Under the pieces are notes generated by a model, which was given only the letters and a program-made list of their open reading frames with translations, did not search any database and had not been told where the DNA came from. The translations under genes were made by a program, and so were the position numbers. Positions 37,195 through 46,663 of a stretch of DNA of 64,000 nt are shown piece by piece (the stretch's first letter is position 1; each line of letters begins with the position of its first letter). This stretch comes from a virus: positions 120,022-184,021 of the IMG/VR virus record IMGVR_UViG_3300018080_000105. One strand, 5' to 3'.

Positions 37195-39308
37195 AGGGTG
37201 ATCACCGAATCGAACAACGGGGCCAGCTCAGTCTCGTGTGTCACGATCATGCACTGTAACCCACGCGAGGCGGCAAACTCACGAAGCCTCCCCAGCACAG
37301 GTTCAAACCCACGGATATGATGTTCGTCGAGATACGCCGTCGGTTCGTCGAGGTACAGTGCCCCGATATTCTCTGCCAACAGCAAGTTAATTGCCAGACG
37401 GAACGTCAAGGCAAGGATCACCTTTTGGCCACCTGACAGCCTTTCAGCCGGCTGTACAGTGCCATCCTGAAATGTTGCCACGAAGGACAAGCCCTCATCC
37501 GCATGTACGCGATAGTCAGTCTCAAATAGCTCCAGGAACGCATTCATATCGGACTGGATCACCTCCAGATTCCGTTGCGCCACGAATCGCGGAGCCGCAT
37601 CTTTGTGCACCAAAGCACGCATTTCGGTAGCCAGGTCACGCCATTGCCGAAATTTTTCAGCCTGTTGCTGAATCGCTTCTGCGTCCGAAATCTGCGTACG
37701 CAAGCCGGCAGCCTTTGTCTCGGCGATCGCCAAAGCTGTCTCCGCGTCACGACGAGTCTGTTCGTGTTCATTCCACGATTCGATGTACGTAACCGCCTCG
37801 CCCCGCTGCTCCGCAGTGTAATTCGGCATCGCCTGCAATGCGGTTTGCAACTCGTCCACGCCTTTCGTCAAGCTCTCCAACCGGCCTTCCAGATTCGCCA
37901 CAGCCGACTGCTGAGCATTCCTCTGGCGAACCTGCGCATCGTGCAACTGTTGCTGCTTCTGCTCGTCCGCGATGATGGCCTGTTGAGCACCTACGTCCAC
38001 ATCGATTTCTTCAGCCGAGGGCAAATTTTTCAACATGTCCTCATACTGCGCAATCGAGCGTGTCGCGCTGTCGTAATCAGTTTGGTAGGAAGACTGCAAC
38101 GAGCCGTACTCATCCCAAGCATCCACCAACGGGGCTATCTCGGCCCGCCGTGCCAGCAACTCAGGAATCCGTACCTTGGCCTGTTCCACTTTCTGCGCCA
38201 GTGTCGTAGCCGGTGTACCACAAGTCGGGCACTCAGCGACTCCGTCAGCCATGGTTCCGACAAACGCTTGTAAGTTCGCCAGTTCCGCGTCAATCGCTAC
38301 CACTTCCTGCCAGTACGTCTCGCGATCACCGGACGGAACCGGAGGAGCGACCAGATTACCCAGTACAGCTCTCCACTTTGCCAGTTCAGCCTCGACGTTA
38401 TCGCGGGCAGTCTGTGCCTTCTTATTCTGATCCCACACAGTCAGTAGCCGCTGAGCTTCCGAAACATCACCAGCCACTTTCGACAGTGCCTCTTCCAGCT
38501 CCCCGAGCAACGTATCCAGGTCGCTGAGCGTCTGCCTTGCTGTGCTCAACTCACTTGCAACCTGGTCTCTCTCCTGCTGTGCCGAAGCTACTGCACTGAT
38601 TGCTTGCTGTCGATCGTCGTACTTTCGTATCACATCCTGGTTAGAGTTACGACCCTCCGCGATCTGCTCGTAAGTCGCGATCGTGGCCAGGGATGTACGC
38701 AATCGCTCTATCTCTGTTCCCGCCGTCACAAGCTCTGCGCGGCACTGATCCAGATCTGTTGCAACCGTAGGGATCTCCAGACTCTTCAGCTTGTCACCGA
38801 TGGTCTTATGAACAGACGCGGCCTTCTGCGTGCGAAACAGTCGTTGAAACTGCTCCGCTCGCTTAGCCGGCGTCTTTGAAATAAACCCAAAGATATCTTC
38901 CTGGGAAACAATCACGAGATCGTTGATGATCGACGTGCTGACTCCCAGGATCTCTTCGATACGAGCCGTAATATCGCGATCACCTTCAATCACCTCGCCC
39001 GTGCTCAGCGTCATTGTCGCTTTGTGGCTCGCGGGTTTCAGCATTCTCCGAATCGTGCCGGAGATCTCTCCGTGCGTGAAGTCCATCTCGACGAAAGACT
39101 TCTGAGTAGGATCTGCGAGCACACGAACGTTATCCGCCTTTGTGCCCGAGTTTGTATTCTCACCTGTCAGCGCGAGGCGTATGCCGCCCAGGAAGTTCGA
39201 CTTCCCGGAACCGTTCGCCCCCATGATCGCCGTCAAGCCCTCTGAAAAGTGTTCAGTTCTCTGCGAGTGCTGACAGAAGTTCAGCAGTTGCAGACGTTCC
39301 ACACGCAT
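37191..39308 (-). CDS. sbcC: SbcC/Rad50-like ATPase (T4 gp46 type)
   Basis: The start at 39308 (MRVERLQLLNF) has GAGAGGA upstream. The 705-aa protein shows Walker A GANGSGKS at 30-37, long coiled coils on both sides of a CPTC zinc hook at 360-363, the ABC signature LSGGQK near 624-629, and Walker B ALYLDEPTAYLD around 650. It pairs with the SbcD-like nuclease encoded just upstream, forming a complex that opens and trims DNA ends. It is shorter than bacterial SbcC because the coiled coils are shorter. Confidence 0.92.
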   Translation of the reverse strand: MRVERLQLLNFCQHSQRTEHFSEGLTAIMGANGSGKSNFLGGIRLALTGENTNSGTKADNVRVLADPTQKSFVEMDFTHGEISGTIRRMLKPASHKATMTLSTGEVIEGDRDITARIEEILGVSTSIINDLVIVSQEDIFGFISKTPAKRAEQFQRLFRTQKAASVHKTIGDKLKSLEIPTVATDLDQCRAELVTAGTEIERLRTSLATIATYEQIAEGRNSNQDVIRKYDDRQQAISAVASAQQERDQVASELSTARQTLSDLDTLLGELEEALSKVAGDVSEAQRLLTVWDQNKKAQTARDNVEAELAKWRAVLGNLVAPPVPSGDRETYWQEVVAIDAELANLQAFVGTMADGVAECPTCGTPATTLAQKVEQAKVRIPELLARRAEIAPLVDAWDEYGSLQSSYQTDYDSATRSIAQYEDMLKNLPSAEEIDVDVGAQQAIIADEQKQQQLHDAQVRQRNAQQSAVANLEGRLESLTKGVDELQTALQAMPNYTAEQRGEAVTYIESWNEHEQTRRDAETALAIAETKAAGLRTQISDAEAIQQQAEKFRQWRDLATEMRALVHKDAAPRFVAQRNLEVIQSDMNAFLELFETDYRVHADEGLSFVATFQDGTVQPAERLSGGQKVILALTFRLAINLLLAENIGALYLDEPTAYLDEHHIRGFEPVLGRLREFAASRGLQCMIVTHETELAPLFDSVITL

Positions 39309-39318
39309 AGAAGTCCTC

Positions 39319-40398
39319 TCAGGACATAAATTCTTCAAAAAGCCGGTCATACTCGGCAGCCTCATCCTCGGCTTCGAGCATCCGAACGGTATTGTCGTGG
39401 AGCAGGGTGCCGGGCGGCCGCAGCTGTCCCACTGCATTAACCAGCCCAGCAAACGCATCTTTCGGACGAAGCGCGGTGTCCACCACCACGTCATCTGTTA
39501 CACGCAACGGCTCAGCAAACAAATGACCACTCTCACCCACAACGGCAGTCAGCCGTGCCAGTGCGTCAGGCAGATTATCTGCATACTGCATCCGTAGAAT
39601 CGGTTTTGCGATCTCCCGATCATCTGGAGCCGTCTCCTGCAATGTCGTCAACTGCTGCGGCAACTCTCGCACAATGCTGTCGAGCTGCTCTGGTGTCATG
39701 ATGCGGGCAGACGAGTAAGCACGTGTACGAATCTGCACCCATTCAACCCGCCTATCTTCGTGCAGGACACCCAGATACTTATTAGCGTTCTCGCCCAACG
39801 ACTGCATCGCCGTCGACCCCGGTGAGTAGAAGTCCACAGGATCACCGTTAGCTGCGGGACTTTGGTAATGCCCGGTGACATGGAAATCGCCAGTGAGCAC
39901 CTTCATCGCCCGAGGGAAGTGCTCCGCATGCCCGTCAACCAATCCCACTGGCTGCAATGCGTCCCAGGACTGGTGACACAACAGGAAGTCCACGTCTGGC
40001 AACGCAGCCAGCACTTCCGGCAACTGTCGCCGAGGTGTGTAATCAATGCCGTAGAACGACACATTCCCCAACTCAAACCGCCCCGTCGCATGCGTCGGCC
40101 AGTCGTGCATCTGAAACCACGGTGGGTCGGTGAAATCGTGGTTGCCGCGAATAAAGTACGCCGGCAAGGCAGCCTCCTGCATAAGATCCATTGAACGGAT
40201 GAACTCATACACAGAGGTGGGGTCAGGGCGTCGCTTATCAAACAGATCGCCCAGCTGGATCAGCGGTAGCTGATGATCCAGACAGTAACGGATGACTTCT
40301 CTCCAGCCGTGATAAGAGTCACCCTGCAGACTCGGATGCTTTGCCCAAGTCATTGGTCGAAAATGATTGTCCGCCGTAAACACGGCGAGTGCTGTCAT
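39319..40398 (-). CDS. sbcD: SbcD/Mre11-like nuclease (T4 gp47 type)
   Basis: The 359-aa protein has the metallophosphoesterase motifs TADNHF (D10, H12), GDLFD (D51), RGNHD (86-88), CHQ (H142) and GDFHVTGH (H173, H177). N11 in the first motif precedes the His as in related enzymes. It is the nuclease partner of the SbcC-like ATPase 10 bases downstream. A copy of the 15-bp element sits directly upstream of its start. Confidence 0.9.
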   Translation of the reverse strand: MTALAVFTADNHFRPMTWAKHPSLQGDSYHGWREVIRYCLDHQLPLIQLGDLFDKRRPDPTSVYEFIRSMDLMQEAALPAYFIRGNHDFTDPPWFQMHDWPTHATGRFELGNVSFYGIDYTPRRQLPEVLAALPDVDFLLCHQSWDALQPVGLVDGHAEHFPRAMKVLTGDFHVTGHYQSPAANGDPVDFYSPGSTAMQSLGENANKYLGVLHEDRRVEWVQIRTRAYSSARIMTPEQLDSIVRELPQQLTTLQETAPDDREIAKPILRMQYADNLPDALARLTAVVGESGHLFAEPLRVTDDVVVDTALRPKDAFAGLVNAVGQLRPPGTLLHDNTVRMLEAEDEAAEYDRLFEEFMS

Positions 40399-40405
40399 CA
40401 GGTTT

Positions 40406-40420
40406 GGTTCCTATTTACCG
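40406..40420 (-). repeat. 15-bp element, copy 2
   Basis: The minus strand reads CGGTAAATAGGAACC. It supplies the TAG stop of the gene ending at 40411 and the AGGA ribosome site for the nuclease gene starting at 40398. Confidence 0.8.
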
Positions 40421-40782
40421 GGATCCGGTAACTCAATGATCGTAACATTCACATGCGTCGGCGCCATCTGCACGTAAGCCGTGCAATACGGATCACCGCA
40501 ACGGCCGCACAGATGCTCCGTCGGATGTAATCGTTTAAGCGGGGATCGCTCGATGATATCGTCAATCGCGTCCACGAACTCGACGCCTGCGTCGTAAACC
40601 GCGTCAGCAAACCGCGTGAATGCCGCGGCATTCGTACGAAGGACGTACGGGGTAGGATCTTCCGCGTCGCGGTCATCGTCTCCCGGATCTTCCAGGTATT
40701 GTGACAACCCCGTCAAAATGTTCACACGGGCACAATCGCGTTGATACGCTTGGCTCAATATCCGGCCAATTGATACAGTCAA
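40411..40782 (-). CDS. Hypothetical protein with CGRC zinc-like motif
   Basis: The 123-aa protein is acidic in the middle (DDDRDAEDPTPY) and contains CGRCGDPYC near residue 93, possibly half of a metal site. It overlaps the upstream gene by 4 bases, and its stop is part of the 15-bp element. No family is recognised. Confidence 0.7.
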   Translation of the reverse strand: MTVSIGRILSQAYQRDCARVNILTGLSQYLEDPGDDDRDAEDPTPYVLRTNAAAFTRFADAVYDAGVEFVDAIDDIIERSPLKRLHPTEHLCGRCGDPYCTAYVQMAPTHVNVTIIELPDPGK

Positions 40783-41642
40783 GTTGTGACCCCTGTCGCA
40801 GAAAGGCCTGCGACGATAGGCGTTCGTGCCGGGATTGGCTCGGTCGCCTCGCCGCGGTACTTCTTAAACAGCTCACGACATTCTCGCTCGCCGTAAGACA
40901 TCACCCGGTCAACCGGGCAGTAGATACAAAACATGTCCGCCAGCATGTGTGGTGGCGGCAGAAACTGACCCGGCGTGTCGGTGATATACAGCGGAGGCAT
41001 GGGCCGCGTGTCCGACCCCCACAACACAACTCCCTTTTGCCAGGCTTGCACAACCCAGGACAAGTAATCACCCCAGTCTACTCCGGTCGCCAGCATTTCG
41101 TCACGAACCACAAGCAACGACTCGCGGAACATACTGTGGGCGGCCACAGCGTTCACCACTGTAAACTCGGGACGTAGACTAACCGGGTTGTGTTCCACCC
41201 CTGTCATGTCGTTACCAGCACCGAGCATCACTGTCTTCATCTCGCTCCAGCGCTTCGCATTACGTCCGGTTTTGGCGACGCCAAGGCACCCGATGTTCTC
41301 GTCATCGATCTTAGGCACAAACAACGACAAGATTCCTTGCCGCATTACCAGTGCCGTGTCCGTCAGCAGGACAGCCCGCTTAAACTCAGTACCATCTTCG
41401 ATCGCCCGAGACAGTCCAAAAGCGGCATGAAAGCCGCCGTTCGCATCCTGTGGCAAATGCGACTGGTAGAAGCTCGCACTATGCCGAAGGTCCAATGCTT
41501 GCTCACTAAGCGTGCTGGTCGCATCGACCACCACAATATGCCGCGACTCCTGATCGCTGGACCACAACACCGAGTCATACAAGTCCTGTAAGACATATTG
41601 ACCACGGCTGGACGCAACCACGTAAAGTGTGTCAACCTGCAT
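40779..41642 (-). CDS. Possible GT-A-fold protein, 287 aa
   Basis: The start at 41642 (MQVDTLYVVASSRGQ) has GGAGAG 7 bases upstream. The N-terminal pattern of strands and helices (VVASSRGQYVLQDLYDSVL, HIVVVDATSTL, FKRAVLLTDTALVM) resembles a family-2-like glycosyltransferase, with LLTDTA in place of a DXD motif. A clear metal-binding motif is missing. It lies just downstream of HldE, so a role in heptose transfer is conceivable. Confidence 0.6.
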   Translation of the reverse strand: MQVDTLYVVASSRGQYVLQDLYDSVLWSSDQESRHIVVVDATSTLSEQALDLRHSASFYQSHLPQDANGGFHAAFGLSRAIEDGTEFKRAVLLTDTALVMRQGILSLFVPKIDDENIGCLGVAKTGRNAKRWSEMKTVMLGAGNDMTGVEHNPVSLRPEFTVVNAVAAHSMFRESLLVVRDEMLATGVDWGDYLSWVVQAWQKGVVLWGSDTRPMPPLYITDTPGQFLPPPHMLADMFCIYCPVDRVMSYGERECRELFKKYRGEATEPIPARTPIVAGLSATGVTT

Positions 41643-41654
41643 TCTGCTCTCCAA

Positions 41655-41691
41655 ATAGAAACAGCCCACGGCGAAGCGGACCGTGGGCTGT
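41655..41691 (-). terminator. Hairpin upstream of the gene starting at 41642
   Basis: A perfect 11-bp stem (41661-41671 with 41681-41691, loop of 9) is followed on the minus strand by TTCTATTTGGAG, whose end is the ribosome site of the next gene. It follows HldE. Confidence 0.7.
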
Positions 41692-41696
41692 AATAC

Positions 41697-41724
41697 GGTT
41701 CCGGGTACTACCTCCGGGGACCGC
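41697..41724 (-). repeat. Second hairpin in the HldE downstream gap
   Basis: A 10-bp near-perfect stem (41697-41706 with 41715-41724, one mismatch and one wobble) precedes the terminator. A further GCCGC/GCGGC hairpin lies near 41738-41750. The whole 140-base gap 41643-41781 could fold into one compact RNA. Confidence 0.5.
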
Positions 41725-41781
41725 GGGCTCGGAATCTGCCGCAGTGCGGCTCCGTTATGCTACGCGGCCCGAAAAAAGCTG

Positions 41782-43215
41782 TCAATCGCCACCAGAGGAA
41801 TCCTGGATGGTTATGTAAAAGGAATCTACAGGACATAAAGCCAGTTCTCCCCCTTGTTTACGCACATAGTCTGCTCCAGGAATCGGCTCTTGTGAGTCTG
41901 CCCCTTTAACCAGTACATCAGGGTTCAACGTCCTCGCCAGCAACTCCACGTCGCCACTGAAAGGCACCACTGCGTCCACCATCGGCAGAAGCGAAAGATG
42001 CCTCGCACGCACCGGCGCTGGTACTCGCGGCCGGTGCTCGCCCTTCAAGGCCTTCAACGACGCATCATCGTTGTAAGCCACAATCACAAAATTGGCCCGA
42101 GTGGCGGCGAACTCAAACAGATCAATGTGACCGGAATGCAACCCGTCAAAACATCCGTTAAGCAACGCCACCCTCTTCCGCGGATGAAACCGACGGAACC
42201 GCGTCAACGCAGCTACGAGAGATTCGATTGTGTGAATTTTGTGTGAAGGACCTCCATGCGTTCGGACGAACTCGCCCAACTCTTCGCGGGTAGGCGCCAC
42301 CACTCCATACTGTCGAACCACGAGCCCCGCCGCCTGCATAGCGAACGCAACGCCCTGCGAGAACGGCTGCTTTTCCATATACGCAGCAGCCAAGGCTGCC
42401 ATCGTCGTATCCCCTGCCCCGCACACATCCCGAACCTCTGTGTCGACCCCAAACGGCGGGGCAAGTTCCGGGTCAGACATGTGCTCTGTTTTATACACAC
42501 AGCCATGCCGCCCGGCCGTCACCACGACCCGAGGAACATTGTAGATATCTGAAACCTGAGCGCACGCTGTATGTGCCCGCTCAGTCACCGACAACGTATC
42601 AGAGAGCCCCGGATGGCACATGTGCTCCACCATCTCGATCGCCTCAGTGAAGTTGGGCTTCAACAACCCCACTCCTTCATAAAGGTCAACCTTGTTAGGT
42701 CGCACGTCCGCAAAGATTGGAATTCCAACAGCAAAGTGTCGGATACTCTGCACAGCCGCCAAACTCAACAACCCTTTGTCGTAATCAGCAATCACAATCA
42801 GATCAATGGGTGTCTGATTCTCGGCCAATACTTGGAGCTTCGAGACGACGTGATCACCCATAATGTCAGGATGGGCTTCTTCCTCGTCAACACGACAAAG
42901 GATAGTGCCCCCAGACGTGATACGGTGCTTCACAGTCGTGGGGGTATCAGTCACCGCAAGCAACGGGTGCACGCCGTACTCTTCACACAGCTCTTGCACA
43001 CGCCGGCCCGCGGCGTCGTCGCCGATACTCGCTAACAACACAGCCTGATGACCGAGAGTCTGGATGTTGCGAGCAACGTTTCCCGCTCCGCCCAAACTGT
43101 CAGTTTGCTGTTGTTGTCGAATGATGGGCGCCGGGGCCTCCCGGGAGATGTGAGACATCTCCCCTTCGGTCCGCCGGTCCAACATCACGTCTCCGATGAC
43201 GAGCACGTATCCCAT
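41782..43215 (-). CDS. hldE: HldE, heptose 7-phosphate kinase / heptose 1-phosphate adenylyltransferase
   Basis: The 477-aa protein has both domains of bifunctional HldE. The PfkB kinase part has GDVMLDR at 8-14, SLGGAGNVARN at 40-50 and the catalytic GAGD at 266-269. The nucleotidyltransferase part has NGCFDGLHSGH at 353-363. HldE phosphorylates heptose 7-phosphate at C1 and, after GmhB acts, adds AMP to give ADP-D-glycero-beta-D-manno-heptose. Length is as in bacteria. The ATG has AGGAGG upstream. GmhB is 24 kb away on the same strand; GmhA and HldD are not seen in the window. Confidence 0.92.
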   Translation of the reverse strand: MGYVLVIGDVMLDRRTEGEMSHISREAPAPIIRQQQQTDSLGGAGNVARNIQTLGHQAVLLASIGDDAAGRRVQELCEEYGVHPLLAVTDTPTTVKHRITSGGTILCRVDEEEAHPDIMGDHVVSKLQVLAENQTPIDLIVIADYDKGLLSLAAVQSIRHFAVGIPIFADVRPNKVDLYEGVGLLKPNFTEAIEMVEHMCHPGLSDTLSVTERAHTACAQVSDIYNVPRVVVTAGRHGCVYKTEHMSDPELAPPFGVDTEVRDVCGAGDTTMAALAAAYMEKQPFSQGVAFAMQAAGLVVRQYGVVAPTREELGEFVRTHGGPSHKIHTIESLVAALTRFRRFHPRKRVALLNGCFDGLHSGHIDLFEFAATRANFVIVAYNDDASLKALKGEHRPRVPAPVRARHLSLLPMVDAVVPFSGDVELLARTLNPDVLVKGADSQEPIPGADYVRKQGGELALCPVDSFYITIQDSSGGD

Positions 43216-43230
43216 CTCTGCGGCCTCCTG

Positions 43231-44568
43231 CTACGCGTTCGTGGTGACCTCCAGCACATAGGAGTATTCACCGAACGGGAACACGTATCGTCCTTCGACT
43301 TGTTCCCGGGGCTGCACCTCGACAAGGGCATTGCCCTCGGCGTCGTACAGCGTGGCGTCAACATAAGGCCTGGGCTGCCCGTTGACAATGGTCACGCCGG
43401 CAGAAAGCCCGTCGTCATACTGCTGCCCGTACGAGTACAGGACATCACCCAATTCGACCGTGCCCAGCGGTCCCGGAGAAGACAGGGCTGTGTGCACACG
43501 AGCCGCCTCAGCTTTACTGATGCGGAGTCGTGCCGTCTTCTCCGGTAACACCTCCCCCTCCGAATCCGTGACCGGATTAGGCGGGGGATCGTCACTGAGC
43601 ACCAGGCTGGATATCCCTACCCCCCGGAACACTTCACCGGCATCGCTCTGAAAATCACCAAAGGTAAGACCACTGGCTTCATCAGTGCGGATATCGAGAG
43701 ACGTACCGCGGTGCTGCCGGTTCTCGGCGTCGGTGTAAACACATCGCTGGCCAGCAGCGGAGGGCGGCACCTGTTCAACCCCCCGCTTACGAGACTTTCC
43801 CGCCGGGCGGCCTCGCTTTGGAGGATTCGGTTCCGCAAAGGCCCCGGCACGGAACTGCTCGATCAAATTCGGGTTCACCAGGAAGTCGTTCAACGACAAC
43901 GGCACAGGCACAGACTGCTGTTCAGCGGCGCGAATCATATCGACATACAGTGCAACGTAATCCACCACATCCTTGGCAGCCCACTGCTGCGTGTTCGCCG
44001 CTTCAGCTTTGGCCTTTGATCGCGGTAGCAGCGCGTTGATGGCATCGTCCGGGTGTTTGAGATTCTCTTTGTCGAAGTCGCACATCGGTGCGTACAACTC
44101 CAGGAAAGTCTCAAACGTCAATGCGGGCGTCAGCTGCCGCAACCAGAGATACTGCCCCAACAGGGCAATCTTCTTAGCGTCACCGCTGTACTTGTCACAG
44201 CCAGGCTTCTTCGCAAACTCTCGAAGACGTGACTGGATAGAAGGCAGTTCCTCCGCCGGGGGAGGTTCTGTTGCCGGAGGTGTAGCCGGCGGGGTTTCCT
44301 GTGTCGGAGCTGCCTGCTGCGCAGGAGCTGCCTGCTGCGCAGGAGCTGCCTGCTGCGGGGCAGCGGGCAGCGGGGCTGCCGCAGGCGGGGCGGCTGCCGG
44401 AGGCGCCGCTTGTTGTGGAAAGGTCGGAGCTGCAGCTGGTACCGCTGCAGGAACCGCCGCTGGCATGGGTGCCACCTGCGTTACCGTCAACGCCGGCATA
44501 TCAGGTGTCACTGGAGGATGCTGCGGCTGCTGCGCGCCCCACGGCAGTTGCTGTTGTGGATTAGTCAT
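43231..44568 (-). CDS. AT-hook-like protein with Ala/Pro/Gln-rich N-terminus
   Basis: The start at 44568 (MTNPQQQLPWG) has AGGAG 5 bases upstream. The first 110 residues are Ala, Pro and Gln with repeated AQQAAP units. Residues about 110-240 form a helical domain. KRGRPAG at 251-257 followed by KSRKRG is an AT-hook-like minor-groove binding motif. The C-terminal 180 residues are probably beta-rich. It is likely to bind DNA; its role is unknown. Confidence 0.7.
   Translation of the reverse strand: MTNPQQQLPWGAQQPQHPPVTPDMPALTVTQVAPMPAAVPAAVPAAAPTFPQQAAPPAAAPPAAAPLPAAPQQAAPAQQAAPAQQAAPTQETPPATPPATEPPPAEELPSIQSRLREFAKKPGCDKYSGDAKKIALLGQYLWLRQLTPALTFETFLELYAPMCDFDKENLKHPDDAINALLPRSKAKAEAANTQQWAAKDVVDYVALYVDMIRAAEQQSVPVPLSLNDFLVNPNLIEQFRAGAFAEPNPPKRGRPAGKSRKRGVEQVPPSAAGQRCVYTDAENRQHRGTSLDIRTDEASGLTFGDFQSDAGEVFRGVGISSLVLSDDPPPNPVTDSEGEVLPEKTARLRISKAEAARVHTALSSPGPLGTVELGDVLYSYGQQYDDGLSAGVTIVNGQPRPYVDATLYDAEGNALVEVQPREQVEGRYVFPFGEYSYVLEVTTNA
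44306..44357. repeat. 18-bp tandem repeat, about 2.9 copies
   Basis: Units at 44306-44323 and 44324-44341 are identical and are followed by a 16-base partial unit. They encode the repeated AQQAAP hexapeptides of the AT-hook-like protein. Confidence 0.85.
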
Positions 44569-44576
44569 TTCTACTC

Positions 44577-45542
44577 CTACTGATACTTCAAATCGCGAAA
44601 ACCGCGGTACATCGCAGACGTACGGATTCGACACGCCTGCCGAAGATGGAGTAACTGAGCCACACGCTCAGCGTCTCCAATCATCATCTCCGTCGGGTAG
44701 CTGCACGCTCGTGCAACAGCCCGCAGAATAACACGCCGGGAAGGGCGATCAAATCGTTGCACCCTTCCATTGGTTGATTGGCTGATCTCGTCCGGAAACT
44801 CGTAGTCTGCCGGTACTTTGAACAGCTGTCTGTTTGTGAACTTCCATTTGCGGCCGTCATCATGAGGCTCCACAGTGGTGTAGAGGAACGCAGCGGCCGG
44901 ATCAATTTGCGACACAAACGACGCCCGCCCACGACTACTGTCCCGCAAAATGCAGGCCAGGTTATCTGCGATACTGTAGTCGCCAGACACCACGTCGCGG
45001 ACAAACGAATGCTCCCGCTCAATCAGATGAAAAGGAAACGTGTACGTTGTTTCGTACTCCGGATCACCAGCTTCTGCCTCTTCGATAGAAGGCTCATTGC
45101 GCAGCTCCGTCACCGTCATATCCAACGATCTTGTTCGAGCCATACGCCGCCCGGAAGATGAAGGGTCAGGTGCTGGAAAGGCTTTGTCAATCGTCACCCA
45201 GACATCTCGTACCCACCGTGCGTAACAAAACGGACAAACCGATCGGCGGCGGCACGGTCGCGTAGACGGGCGGTTCAAGGCAAACGTCGGACGACAATTT
45301 CTTGCGTAGAGGATGGTATGCGCCTGATCGTACGCACCATCCTGCATCCATCCCGCATCTGTCAACGCGCCGATTCTTGCCCGCCAACGATCGATCAATG
45401 ACGACGTCATCTCACGGATGCTATCGACACTGTGGGCGTTACGTGCCCGGTTTGGATAAAGCGGGTACAACACAGCAGATCGCTGCACCAGATCAGGATA
45501 ACGATTCGGAATCGCTCCCAATGTAAAATGAACATCACCCAT
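44577..45542 (-). CDS. Hypothetical protein with Cys/Arg motif, 321 aa
   Basis: The protein contains CRPTFALNRPSTRPCRRRSV followed by CPFCYARW near residues 83-110, a Cys/Arg-rich site that could bind zinc and nucleic acid and vaguely recalls replication-initiation proteins. The C-terminal half includes RRVILRAVARACSYPTEMM. No family is confirmed. It begins 8 bases inside the preceding gene. Confidence 0.65.
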   Translation of the reverse strand: MGDVHFTLGAIPNRYPDLVQRSAVLYPLYPNRARNAHSVDSIREMTSSLIDRWRARIGALTDAGWMQDGAYDQAHTILYARNCRPTFALNRPSTRPCRRRSVCPFCYARWVRDVWVTIDKAFPAPDPSSSGRRMARTRSLDMTVTELRNEPSIEEAEAGDPEYETTYTFPFHLIEREHSFVRDVVSGDYSIADNLACILRDSSRGRASFVSQIDPAAAFLYTTVEPHDDGRKWKFTNRQLFKVPADYEFPDEISQSTNGRVQRFDRPSRRVILRAVARACSYPTEMMIGDAERVAQLLHLRQACRIRTSAMYRGFRDLKYQ

Positions 45543-45915
45543 GATTGCTCAACATATAAGCGTAAGACTCTCTCGCCGTGCATTCACATTTCTCTGAGAA
45601 AGGTGACACACTTTTTAACTTCGAGCACGGGCAAGAAAAGGTGTGGTAACTGGGACACGACAAACAGAGGCCGCCCCAGATGATCGTCGAACACGTCGGG
45701 CAAAGGCCTGTACGTTCCGCAAGGTGTAATTGAGTTCCTGCAAACGCAGGTCTCGATTGTCGGGCTTCCTGGGCTGCTCGCAACATTGCGGGATGCGGAA
45801 ACATCAATGCAAGCTGGCTACTACCAAATTGCTGCACCGCATACTCCACCTGCCGGTGCCACTGAATCGGATGAATGTAGATATGTCGTCGTGAGTTACT
45901 CAATGACTTTTCCAT
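45535..45915 (-). CDS. Cys-rich hypothetical protein, 126 aa
   Basis: The start at 45915 (MEKSLSNSRRHIYIHP) overlaps the previous gene by 20 bases. The C-terminal part has eight cysteines (CPTCSTIIWGGLCLSC, CPC, CEC), consistent with one or two zinc sites. The middle part is helical. No family is recognised. Confidence 0.65.
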   Translation of the reverse strand: MEKSLSNSRRHIYIHPIQWHRQVEYAVQQFGSSQLALMFPHPAMLRAAQEARQSRPAFAGTQLHLAERTGLCPTCSTIIWGGLCLSCPSYHTFSCPCSKLKSVSPFSEKCECTARESYAYMLSNHG

Positions 45916-46663
45916 CTGCAAACTCAATACGCGTACCATGATGCAGAGACAGTTCATTGGAGACGAATTCGATCTTCTCCCGAAACCGCTGCATGTCACG
46001 ATCCTGCCGCAGGCACGGCACCCCGTCAGCATAGCCAATGCCGCCATCATGCCCGTACAACAGAAAGTCAGTAAACCCAGCCAGGTGCAGAAAATGCAGA
46101 CCCATCACTGAAGTGTCTGTGGTCAGCAGTTCCTCTGCATCAACGGACTCCTCAACTTTCTTCGGATCCCAGTCCATCTGTGACCGGTGAGTCACTACGA
46201 CGTTCCTGTCATGGCCCAGTACATCTGTCACGGGTATAGACCCAACCCCTCGCTGGTCCTTGTGTACGTAGGCCGGGCAAACAAACTTGCCAATTCGGTG
46301 CCAATGCGCTCGACAGTTCATCAAGGCGTTTTCATCACTGAAGAACGCATAATCAGAGTACGGAACCAGCAAGATGGCCTCATTGACTGTAGCTACCGTA
46401 CCTGCGTATCGAATGTAATCGCTGGCCCGCGCAGCACTAGGCCCCTTGGCCACATACAACACACGCCCGCGACGTCGTCGCCACTCTTCCACATCCCGAT
46501 AACTGGACTGGTAACCCTCCGGAATCTGGATGCGAGCACGATCCAGCATGTCTTCCCTCGCTCGCCACCAATCCGCAGATCGTGTGACAGCGATATCCAC
46601 TCCCTTCAAAGATCGCTTGAACGGCACCCCGCGATAGTATTCTGACGGGTATGTTTCATCCAC
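45896..46663 (-). CDS. DUF115 / glycosyltransferase-like protein
   Basis: The 255-aa protein has RVLYVAKGPSAAR near residue 67, ATVNEAILLV, DYAFFSDENALMN, and TDTSVMGLHFLHLAGFTDFL followed by LYGHDGG. This succession resembles DUF115/Maf and GT42-type proteins, which handle or transfer sialic-acid-like sugars, with the GPS nucleotide loop and the late GxD-like motif. The assignment is by pattern only. It overlaps the ligase-like gene by 8 bases. Confidence 0.6.
   Translation of the reverse strand: MDETYPSEYYRGVPFKRSLKGVDIAVTRSADWWRAREDMLDRARIQIPEGYQSSYRDVEEWRRRRGRVLYVAKGPSAARASDYIRYAGTVATVNEAILLVPYSDYAFFSDENALMNCRAHWHRIGKFVCPAYVHKDQRGVGSIPVTDVLGHDRNVVVTHRSQMDWDPKKVEESVDAEELLTTDTSVMGLHFLHLAGFTDFLLYGHDGGIGYADGVPCLRQDRDMQRFREKIEFVSNELSLHHGTRIEFADGKVIE

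Noticed and set aside
41711-41770. tRNA-like fold (acceptor-like GGGCCGC with GCGGTCC) after HldE
   Set aside because: The enclosed sequence is about 20 bases too short for a tRNA, the anticodon-like loop has only 3 bases and no standard T-loop is present.
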